DNA of 7,121 nt, from contig JAQICW010000356.1 in assembly GCA_027858355.1 (NCBI GenBank), positions 1 through 7,121 of the forward strand, given 5' to 3'. The notes under the pieces are model-generated. The model worked only from the letters and a program-made list of their open reading frames with translations, searched no databases and was not told where the DNA came from. The position numbers were made by a program, and so were the translations under genes. Shown in pieces: positions 1 through 5,631 of the stretch. The stretch is from Desulfobacula sp. Its GTDB lineage: Bacteria; Desulfobacterota; Desulfobacteria; Desulfobacterales; Desulfobacteraceae. How positions within the stretch are numbered: the first letter of the stretch is position 1; each line of letters starts with the position of its first letter.

Positions 1-212
1 GTGTTGCAGGGAATTGGATGAGTCGCAACCCATGCCCCGGCCGGGTTAAAACCAAGTTATTATTTTAAAACCTGTATTTTTTGTGGATATTTTTGTTTTT
101 GCATGCCATTGCCCTGGGACGATTTATATTAACTGTTTGAAGTTTTAAACAATAATGATATATTAGCTGGCTTAAACATTGGCTCACTTAAACAAGGTAT
201 GATTTTAAATAT
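1..212. other. Upstream region without a supportable gene
   Basis: No convincing coding region is visible. On the plus strand the first 48 bases are open in one frame, ending at a TAA at 46-48, and another frame is open to a TAA at 66-68. Either could be the tail of an upstream gene, but too little is present to tell. On the minus strand an ATG at 32-34 opens a frame that runs off the window edge; it has no clear ribosome binding site. A 10-bp perfect palindrome (CCCGGCCGGG, 36-45) and a short stem AACCC/GGGTT (27-31 with 43-47) form a GC-rich spot in an otherwise very AT-rich region. This could be the end of an upstream transcript, but no T-tract follows directly. From about 48 to 212 the DNA is AT-rich and looks like a promoter region. 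Confidence 0.4.
137..164 (+). promoter_or_regulatory. Candidate sigma70-type promoter for the DUF4911-miaB-map operon
   Basis: A TTGAAG hexamer (137-142) lies 16 bp before TATATT (159-164). These match the -35 and -10 consensus at four and five of six positions. Transcription would start near 171, giving a leader of about 40 nt before the ATG at 213. The leader carries two copies of CTTAAAC (171-177 and 187-193), 16 bp apart; their meaning is unknown. AT-rich DNA gives many chance matches, so this is a prediction from hexamers and position only. Confidence 0.4.
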
Positions 213-422
213 ATGAAAACAATTCATAAAGAATATTTAGTGGATAAAACCAGGATCGGATTTATAAGGTTTATTTTTGAAGGCCATGAAGGTGTGGCCA
301 TTGCAACAACCCTGGATCCTAAAACAGGTCATATCAGGCTTGCCATTGCACCGGATCGGCTGGAATCAGCCCAGATGATCGTTGAAGATTTAAAAAAGGA
401 TTTTATTTTTAATGAAGTATAG
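213..422 (+). CDS. DUF4911-like small protein, function unknown
   Basis: The 69-residue protein has a pattern I associate with the DUF4911 family of Desulfobacterota: an N-terminal strand around residues 7-21, then EGHEGVAIATTLDP (24-37), then a short strand IRLAIAP and a C-terminal helix. It has no signal peptide, membrane segment or cysteine, so it should be a small cytosolic alpha/beta protein. No biochemical function is known to me. Its stop lies inside miaB (11-bp overlap), which suggests coupled translation and perhaps a related role in tRNA modification; that link is inference. The start is the first ATG compatible with the family. The nearest purine-rich element, AAGG at 194-197, is 15 nt away, so the ribosome binding site is poor. 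The family assignment comes from recall of sequence pattern, not a search. Confidence 0.7.
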   Translation: MKTIHKEYLVDKTRIGFIRFIFEGHEGVAIATTLDPKTGHIRLAIAPDRLESAQMIVEDLKKDFIFNEV

Positions 423-1779
423 CGGATATGCCTATATATATACCATAGGCTGCCAGATGAATGTCTACGATTCGGAAAAGCTGGCTTTAATGTTAAATTC
501 TTATGGGTTTGAAAAAACCCATGATATGGACAAGGCTGATATTGTGGTTTGCAATACCTGTTCGATCCGGCACAAGGCAGAAGAAAAAGCATTCAGTTTT
601 TTGGGCAGATTTGCCAGAATAAAAAAGAAAAAGCCTCATCTGATCACTGTCATGGCCGGGTGTGTTGCCCAGCAGGAGGGTGAAAAAGCCTTTACCCGTG
701 TTCCGCATCTGGATATTGTTCTGGGTACCCAGGCATTTTCAAGGTTTGGCCAGATAATTGATGCGGTTAAGTCTGGCAAACAAAAAGTGGTGGATATAGA
801 AGATTCCTCCATGATTTATGAGGCTATGCCAGACACATCTTGTTTTGGTGAAAATAAAATCTCAAAATTTGTCACCATTATGCAGGGGTGTGATAATTTT
901 TGTACCTATTGCGTGGTCCCCTATGTCCGGGGCAGGGAAAGAAGCCGATTGCCGGAAAGCATTGTAGAAGAGATCACCTTGCTTGCTTCTGCCGGGGTTA
1001 AGGAAATTACCCTGTTGGGGCAGAATGTTAATTCCTACGGGCAAAAAGAAGGCCAGGTATCTTTTCCGCAACTTTTGGCCAAGGTCAATGACATAAATGG
1101 AATCCATAGAATTCGATTTGCCACGTCCCATCCAAAAGATCTTTCAAAGGATCTGATTTATGCCATCCGGGATCTTGATAAAGTTTGCAACCATCTTCAT
1201 CTGCCAATACAGTCTGGATCCAATAAAATCCTAAAAAAGATGAACCGGGGGTATACCCGGGAGAAATTTATGGACCAGGTTTTAAACTTAAAAAAGGAAT
1301 GTCCGGATATAGCCCTTTCAACAGATATTATTGTGGGGTTCCCTTTTGAAACCCGGAAAGATTTTAATGATACAATGAACCTTTTGCGTGAAATAAAGTT
1401 TGATTCCATATTTGCTTTTGCCTATTCCGATCGCTCATCTGCGCCAGCAGCAAGCTTTTCTAATCAGGTTGCTGAAGAGGAAAAACGGGAAAGATTAAAT
1501 AATTTATTAGAATTACAGGAATATTATACTGAAAAAAAGAACAAGGAACAGATCGGGGAAATATTGGATGTTCTTGTTGAAGGCAAAAGCGGGAAGAAGA
1601 GGGATGGATTTGATCATGCCGCAAAGAATATGGAGCAGATGGTGGGAAGGACTGAGTCCAATAAAATAGTGCATTTTCCTTCCAAAGATGTCATTATTGG
1701 CGATATTATTAAAATTAAAATTGAAAATGCATACCCCCATTCATTGTGGGGATATCCTCTGGGAGCGCAAGATAAATGA
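412..1779 (+). CDS. miaB: tRNA-2-methylthio-N6-dimethylallyladenosine synthase (radical SAM methylthiotransferase)
   Basis: MiaB adds a methylthio group to C2 of i6A37 in tRNAs reading UNN codons, after MiaA. It uses two [4Fe-4S] clusters and S-adenosylmethionine and acts in the cytosol. The 455 residues show the full family layout. The N-terminal UPF0004 domain carries the three auxiliary-cluster cysteines C14 (GCQMN), C50 (NTCSIR) and C84 (AGCVAQ). The radical SAM core has C160, C164 and C167 (QGCDNFCTYC), followed by the PYVRGRERSR signature, then GQNVNSYG and LPIQSGS. A C-terminal TRAM domain covers about 382-450. The NTCSIR-type and RGRERSR motifs favour MiaB over MtaB or RimO. The start ATG has AAGGA at 396-400, 11 nt upstream and inside the previous gene. 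The gene overlaps the next one by ATGA. Length is normal and no key residue is missing. The companion miaA is not in this window. Confidence 0.97.
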   Translation: MKYSGYAYIYTIGCQMNVYDSEKLALMLNSYGFEKTHDMDKADIVVCNTCSIRHKAEEKAFSFLGRFARIKKKKPHLITVMAGCVAQQEGEKAFTRVPHLDIVLGTQAFSRFGQIIDAVKSGKQKVVDIEDSSMIYEAMPDTSCFGENKISKFVTIMQGCDNFCTYCVVPYVRGRERSRLPESIVEEITLLASAGVKEITLLGQNVNSYGQKEGQVSFPQLLAKVNDINGIHRIRFATSHPKDLSKDLIYAIRDLDKVCNHLHLPIQSGSNKILKKMNRGYTREKFMDQVLNLKKECPDIALSTDIIVGFPFETRKDFNDTMNLLREIKFDSIFAFAYSDRSSAPAASFSNQVAEEEKRERLNNLLELQEYYTEKKNKEQIGEILDVLVEGKSGKKRDGFDHAAKNMEQMVGRTESNKIVHFPSKDVIIGDIIKIKIENAYPHSLWGYPLGAQDK

Positions 1780-2657
1780 AAAACAAACCTGTGAAGGTCG
1801 GGCGAAATACCCTGTGTCCATGTGGAAGCGGGGAAAAATATAAAAACTGCTGCCGAAATAAAAAAATGGAAATCAGCCTAAAGCAAGAATACAAAAATCG
1901 ATATGATATTTATTTGAAAGACCCACACCAGATCCAGGGCATTAAAAAATGCGGAGAGCTTTTAATGTCAATTCTCAATCAGGTGGAGAAAATTATAAAA
2001 CCCGGGCTTGCCACAGAAGTGATTAATACCTTTGTACATGAAGAAACCATTAAGGCTGGGGCGATTCCAGCGCCCTTAAATTACAGGGGTTTTCCTAAAA
2101 GCGTGTGTGTTTCGGTCAATGATGTTATCTGTCACGGTATTCCCGGCGATCGTGTCTTAAAGAGTGGGGACATTGTCAATGTGGATATCACACCCATTTT
2201 GAACGGGTATTATGCTGATGCCAGTAAAACCTTTTTTGTGGGAATCCCGACAAAACAGGGACAGAAAATCGTGAGTGTGGCTGCCCAATCCTTGAAAAGA
2301 GGGATTGAAACAATAGCTCCTGGCGCTAGATTGGGCGATATCGGTTATGCCATCCAAAGTTATGCAGAGTCCCAGGGCTGTTCCGTGGTTCGTGAGTTTG
2401 TCGGCCATGGCGTAGGCATTGATTTCCATGAACAGCCCCAGGTTCTTCATTTTGGAACCAGGGGGAAAGGTGTTACTCTTGTTCCTGGTATGGTGTTTAC
2501 CATTGAGCCCATGATCAATCTGGGCAAAAAAGAGCTCCATGTGCTTGAAGACCGGTGGACAGCCGTCACCAATGATGGAACTTTATCCGCACAATTTGAG
2601 CAGACCCTGCTTGTAACTGAAAATGGATGGGAAAGCCTTACACCCTATGAGCTTTAG
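1776..2657 (+). CDS. map: Type I methionine aminopeptidase with N-terminal SEC-C zinc motif
   Basis: The enzyme removes initiator methionine from nascent proteins after deformylation. The 293-residue protein has two parts. Residues 1-30 form a SEC-C motif (LCPCGSGEKYKNCC; C14, C16, C25, C26), the zinc-binding module also found at the SecA C-terminus. After a lysine-rich linker comes a complete M24A catalytic domain (about 50-290). Its dinuclear metal ligands are all present: D137 and D148 (VNVDITP, YYADAS), H211 (VGHGVG), E244 (FTIEPM) and E275 (QFEQT). These sit exactly 40 positions after the E. coli Map ligands, and H120 corresponds to E. coli H79. The catalytic part is therefore likely active. 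The start overlaps the miaB stop (ATGA), with GGGAG at 1761-1765 as ribosome binding site. SEC-C Map forms are known in several phyla. A docking role at the ribosome is inference. Confidence 0.96.
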   Translation: MKNKPVKVGRNTLCPCGSGEKYKNCCRNKKMEISLKQEYKNRYDIYLKDPHQIQGIKKCGELLMSILNQVEKIIKPGLATEVINTFVHEETIKAGAIPAPLNYRGFPKSVCVSVNDVICHGIPGDRVLKSGDIVNVDITPILNGYYADASKTFFVGIPTKQGQKIVSVAAQSLKRGIETIAPGARLGDIGYAIQSYAESQGCSVVREFVGHGVGIDFHEQPQVLHFGTRGKGVTLVPGMVFTIEPMINLGKKELHVLEDRWTAVTNDGTLSAQFEQTLLVTENGWESLTPYEL

Positions 2658-2671
2658 ATGGGTCTTATATT

Positions 2672-2699
2672 ATTGTCTCATTACTCAAATAACGACAAT
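2672..2699. other. Weak AT-rich hairpin downstream of map
   Basis: ATTGTC (2672-2677) and GACAAT (2694-2699) are perfect inverted repeats around a 16-nt interior that can form a further ATT/AAT pairing (2680-2682 with 2688-2690). It begins 15 bp after the map stop. There is no GC-rich stem and no T-tract, so as an intrinsic terminator it would be poor. It may simply help to end the map transcript or be a chance pairing. Confidence 0.25.
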
Positions 2700-2788
2700 C
2701 ATTATGGGGACACCTTACCTAATTGAAAGTGGTAAAATTTGCGCCCAACGCAGAGATTGGGGAAAATTGGCGGTTTTCCATCGACCAC
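2699..2788. repeat. Possible remnant of a dispersed intergenic repeat (GGGGACACC type)
   Basis: The stretch starts with ATTATGGGGACACC and continues for about 75 bp to the MFS stop. It contains nested short inverted repeats: GTGGT (2729-2733) with ACCAC (2784-2788), CCCAA (2744-2748) with TTGGG (2757-2761), and GGAAAA with TTTTCC (2761-2779). From memory, GGGGACACC flanked by AT-rich DNA is common in dispersed intergenic repeats near REP-associated tyrosine transposases in environmental proteobacteria. I see only one copy here and no transposase, so the assignment is tentative. The small plus-strand open frame across it has no gene-like features. Confidence 0.3.
2761..2779 (-). terminator. 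Hairpin just after the MFS stop, possible weak terminator
   Basis: GGAAAA (2761-2766) and TTTTCC (2774-2779) are perfect 6-bp inverted repeats with a 7-nt loop. They begin 8 bp beyond the MFS stop codon when read on the minus strand. The position, at the end of a long operon facing a convergent gene, fits a terminator for either direction. No run of T follows on either strand, so efficiency is doubtful. Confidence 0.3.
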
Positions 2789-3957
2789 TATTTAATCCTA
2801 GGAAATTTTAAAATGGGCAGCAGGGAGACAATGGGTATAAAGGCGGAATAAAAAAGAACATTTTCAAGGCCGTAAATATCGGCAAGTTTTCCTATAAAAG
2901 GAGATAGGGCGCCTCCCAGGCCATAGGCAAGTCCCATCATGATGCTGGATACCATGGATCTTGATTTAGGAGCTAATTTTTGGGCCATTAAAACGCCAAG
3001 AGGAAGGGATGCCAGGGCAGCAAATCCGGCTAAAAAAGATCCAAGATAAACAAAGGGTTCCGGAAGATAGAGATATAACAAAAGGGCAGGGCACATAAGG
3101 GCATGGGAAACAAAAAAGATTTTTTTCATGTCTGTTCTGTCAGCAAGATAGCCTGCCAGAAGGCCGCTGAAAGTACCTGCCATAATAAAGATAGAAAAAA
3201 TAAATCCTACAGAAACAAGGTCATGACCTTTGTTAGTAAGATAAATAGGCATAAAAGTCATAAAGGTCTGCCCCGTGACAGCTCGAAGTACCATTGTAAG
3301 CCATATCAGGAAAATGGGTTTATATACCTTGCCAAGGGTCTCTTTAATGGAACCTATAAATCCTAAGTGTGAAAGGTTCTCGCTTACAGGAGCCGGTAGA
3401 TATTTTACACAGAAAAAAAAGGCGATGGCACCTATAATAATAGTATATGGCATTTGTTCAAGGCCAAATCTTGTCACATACCAGGTAATAAATATAGGTC
3501 CCGCAGCAAAGGCAAGGGTTCCACCCGTATTGAAAATTGAAAGAGAAAATCCGGTGCGGTGGCCTGAATATAATGGCACCATTCCGGTTGTGGAAGGGTG
3601 AAACATGGATGATCCAATGGAACCCAGACAAAGGATGATAAGTAAGACCCAGAAATTTGGGGCAATTCCTGAAAATGGAATAAAGAAAAAAGCGAAAAAA
3701 AGCCCTGCAAAAACAAAACTTCTTGTTTCATACCGATCTGCCAGATAGCCTGTGACCGGCTGTACAATAAAGGCAAGAAATCTGACCATCCCGGTAATTA
3801 AACCGACCTGGGCAAGGGTTAACCCAAGCTTGTCAACAAAAGCGGGTAATAAGGGCGTAAAAAAAGATGAATAAAAATCACCGGTAAAATGAACCAGGGT
3901 TAAAATAAAAATTATTCTGTAATTAACAGTGTTTTCAGGGGAATCAGATTGTGTCAT
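2788..3957 (-). CDS. MFS transporter, fosmidomycin-resistance (Fsr)-like
   Basis: A 389-residue integral inner-membrane protein with about twelve hydrophobic segments in two halves, separated by a polar loop near residues 188-211. The loop between segments 2 and 3 has the MFS motif-A form GYLADRYETRS (70-80), and the second half repeats it as GYLADRTDMKK (269-279). MFHPSTTGMV (118-127) and FSLSIFNTGGTLAFAAGP (137-154) resemble Fsr-type drug efflux proteins, so proton-driven export of a small anionic or drug-like compound is the best guess; the substrate is unknown. I chose the ATG at 3957 because the hydrophobic core begins near residue 13. A longer reading frame reaches 4071 but would lie within rpe and adds non-family residues. 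No Shine-Dalgarno element is visible next to the start; the leader is CTAAAAAAACAAACCATA. The gene follows rpe by 28 bp and is probably cotranscribed. It converges with map. Confidence 0.88.
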   Translation of the reverse strand: MTQSDSPENTVNYRIIFILTLVHFTGDFYSSFFTPLLPAFVDKLGLTLAQVGLITGMVRFLAFIVQPVTGYLADRYETRSFVFAGLFFAFFFIPFSGIAPNFWVLLIILCLGSIGSSMFHPSTTGMVPLYSGHRTGFSLSIFNTGGTLAFAAGPIFITWYVTRFGLEQMPYTIIIGAIAFFFCVKYLPAPVSENLSHLGFIGSIKETLGKVYKPIFLIWLTMVLRAVTGQTFMTFMPIYLTNKGHDLVSVGFIFSIFIMAGTFSGLLAGYLADRTDMKKIFFVSHALMCPALLLYLYLPEPFVYLGSFLAGFAALASLPLGVLMAQKLAPKSRSMVSSIMMGLAYGLGGALSPFIGKLADIYGLENVLFYSAFIPIVSLLPILKFPRIK

Positions 3958-3985
3958 TATGGTTTGTTTTTTTAGATCGTAACCT

Positions 3986-4636
3986 TTACATATTCTGCCG
4001 TAAACTTGAAATGGTTGCTTTGTAGTTTTCAGTGTGAAAGATGGCAGATCCTGCAACAAAAGAAGTGGCACCTGCCATGGAGACCGCTTTTATGGTGGTG
4101 TTATTGATCCCGCCATCCACCTGGATAATGGCATTGGAATTTTTTTCTTTAAGCAGTTTAGACAAGGCTTTTATTTTATCAATACTTGATTCTATGAATT
4201 TCTGGCCGCCAAATCCTGGATTTACACTCATGATCAAAACAAAATCAAGCTGATCTATAACCCATTCTATAGAAGATAGCGGCGTTGCCGGATTTAATGC
4301 CACTCCAGCCTTTACACCAAAGCTTTTAATGAGTTGCAGGCTTCTGTGAAGGTGGGGGCAGGCTTCCTGGTGAACTGAAATGTAACTGGCCCCGGCTTTT
4401 GCAAATTCGGGAATGATCAGGTCTGGTGTTTCAATCATTAAGTGAACGTCCAGAACAAGGTTGGTGGCTCTTTTGCATGCTTCCACAATAATGGGGCCAT
4501 AGGTGATATTGGGCACAAATTTCCCATCCATAACATCAATATGTATCCAGTCTGCACCTGCTTTTTCAACACTGATTAATTCTTCACCGAGCCGGGTAAA
4601 ATCGGCTGATAAAATTGAAGGGGCAATGATTCCCAT
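3986..4636 (-). CDS. rpe: Ribulose-phosphate 3-epimerase
   Basis: The enzyme interconverts D-ribulose 5-phosphate and D-xylulose 5-phosphate in the non-oxidative pentose phosphate pathway, in the cytosol. The 216-residue TIM barrel is complete and of normal length. It shows the N-terminal APSILSADF strand with S7, the metal and catalytic residues H32 and D34 in HIDVMDG, H65 in [18 protein letters not shown] (136-147) and D174 in QVDGGIN. The phosphate-binding end is [12 protein letters not shown] (189-200). H32, D34, H65 and D174 match the known metal ligands of the family. The ATG at 4636 has a strong AGGAG 10 nt upstream. That start lies 61 bp inside the preceding PASTA gene, so both genes are read from the same DNA in different frames there. 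Confidence 0.97.
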   Translation of the reverse strand: MGIIAPSILSADFTRLGEELISVEKAGADWIHIDVMDGKFVPNITYGPIIVEACKRATNLVLDVHLMIETPDLIIPEFAKAGASYISVHQEACPHLHRSLQLIKSFGVKAGVALNPATPLSSIEWVIDQLDFVLIMSVNPGFGGQKFIESSIDKIKALSKLLKEKNSNAIIQVDGGINNTTIKAVSMAGATSFVAGSAIFHTENYKATISSLRQNM

Positions 4637-5631
4637 AGTAACATATCTCCTGTATCGTTATCCTCTTTCCAAGGATCAATTATTATTGTTTTTTCAAACC
4701 TGTGGTCAATAAATATATTAATTTTCGTATGAATTCCAGAAGGAACTAAAATCTTAATATCTTCGCCTGGTTTCATATATTCATTATAAAGATCAATAAT
4801 AGGTCCGAACATGTCAGTTTCAACCCTGACATGTTGTTTTAAAAACCCGGGACCTAAAGAATATGTTACAAGGATGACACTGCTTAATTTATCCGGGTCC
4901 ATTATTTTATTGTTTTCAGGGCTGTTTACAACAAGGGTTATGGGTGTGTCCCCCGTCACATAGCTGCCGGAATGGGGCGTATAAGATAAAATAGTTCCCT
5001 TATCCTGATTCAGGTCCTTCTTTGAAATAATTTTTGAAATATGAAGATTGTGATTCTTTATAATTGCAGCTGCTTTTTCCAGTCGCAATCCGTTTATATC
5101 CGGCATAACCATGCCTATGGGATTGGCTCCCCGGCTGACAAGCAGATGGCAGAAAGATTCTTTTAAGGCAAAGGAAAACGGGCCTGGATACTGTTCAATA
5201 ATATGGTCTTTTGGAGTTTTTGAAGAATAGGTAAACGAGACAGCTCCTTTTTTAAATTCATTTTTTTCAAGGAGAATCAAGGTCTGTTTAAGTGGGATTT
5301 GTCTTAAATCAGGAACGCTGTTTTCTTTTGGTCCTTTTGAAATATAAATAATGACATCTCTGCCCTTTTTTATGGTGGTCCCGGGCTTTGGGTCCTGGGA
5401 AAGAACATTATGCCTGGGAATCGTATCATCATACTGGGTCCCATGCAGTTTTGCGTTTAATCCCATGCTGGTAAGGGTTTCTAAAACATATATAATGTTT
5501 TTGCCGGTTAATTCAGGCAATATGATTTCATCTGCGCTTTGGGTAAAAAGGCTAACTGAGTAATAGGCAATGGCGGTGGCAATGAGAAATGCCATTGAAA
5601 AAATAACTGCGTATTTTAAAAAAGATTTCAC
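4576..5631 (-). CDS. Membrane-anchored triple-PASTA protein without a kinase domain
   Basis: The 351-residue protein starts with a short basic stretch and one hydrophobic segment (about 7-27), so it is probably a single-pass inner-membrane protein with a periplasmic body. Three PASTA units follow: about 36-100 ([15 protein letters not shown] is a classic PASTA end), 104-166 (a diverged copy, EQYPGPF) and 175-237 ([14 protein letters not shown]). PASTA domains of penicillin-binding proteins and Ser/Thr kinases are thought to sense peptidoglycan or muropeptides. No kinase, transpeptidase or other catalytic domain is present. Residues 245-320 form a separate beta-rich part ([30 protein letters not shown]) that I do not recognise. 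The start is GTG at 5631, overlapping the rsmB stop as GTGA, which indicates translational coupling; AAGGA lies about 19 nt upstream, too far to be ideal. The last 20 residues are encoded within the overlap with rpe. Confidence 0.9.
   Translation of the reverse strand: MKSFLKYAVIFSMAFLIATAIAYYSVSLFTQSADEIILPELTGKNIIYVLETLTSMGLNAKLHGTQYDDTIPRHNVLSQDPKPGTTIKKGRDVIIYISKGPKENSVPDLRQIPLKQTLILLEKNEFKKGAVSFTYSSKTPKDHIIEQYPGPFSFALKESFCHLLVSRGANPIGMVMPDINGLRLEKAAAIIKNHNLHISKIISKKDLNQDKGTILSYTPHSGSYVTGDTPITLVVNSPENNKIMDPDKLSSVILVTYSLGPGFLKQHVRVETDMFGPIIDLYNEYMKPGEDIKILVPSGIHTKINIFIDHRFEKTIIIDPWKEDNDTGDMLLWESLPLQFYQPILPGSVKN
4647..4651 (-). promoter_or_regulatory. Ribosome binding site of rpe inside the PASTA gene
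   Basis: AGGAG on the minus strand lies 10 nt before the rpe ATG at 4636. It is among the strongest Shine-Dalgarno matches in the window and decides the rpe start, even though it places the start 61 bp before the end of the upstream reading frame. An ATG 2 nt after it is in the PASTA frame (M330) and too close to be used. Confidence 0.75.

Noticed and set aside
1..34. Divergent minus-strand gene starting at the ATG at 32-34
   Set aside because: Only eleven codons are visible before the edge, with no ribosome binding site and no recognisable N-terminus; it cannot be supported.
168..184. Sigma54-like promoter TGGC...TTGGC
   Set aside because: The GG and GC elements are separated by 11 bp rather than the required 10, and the -24 and -12 flanks match poorly.
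1326..1355. GFPFET in MiaB instead of the common GFPGET as a possible functional defect
   Set aside because: This position varies among active MiaB proteins (for example other residues in Firmicutes), and all cluster cysteines are intact.
2157..2540. 127-codon minus-strand open frame opposite map
   Set aside because: It is fully antisense to the conserved catalytic domain of map and has no independent signal of coding.
2623..2811. Plus-strand open frame running from the end of map into the intergenic region
   Set aside because: It overlaps the map 3' end and the MFS 3' end, has no ribosome binding site and no recognisable domain; it is better explained as an open stretch through repeat-like DNA.
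3958..4071. Longer N-terminus for the MFS protein starting at 4071
   Set aside because: The extra 38 residues lie largely inside the rpe coding region in another frame and do not resemble MFS N-termini; the hydrophobic core starts just after the ATG at 3957.
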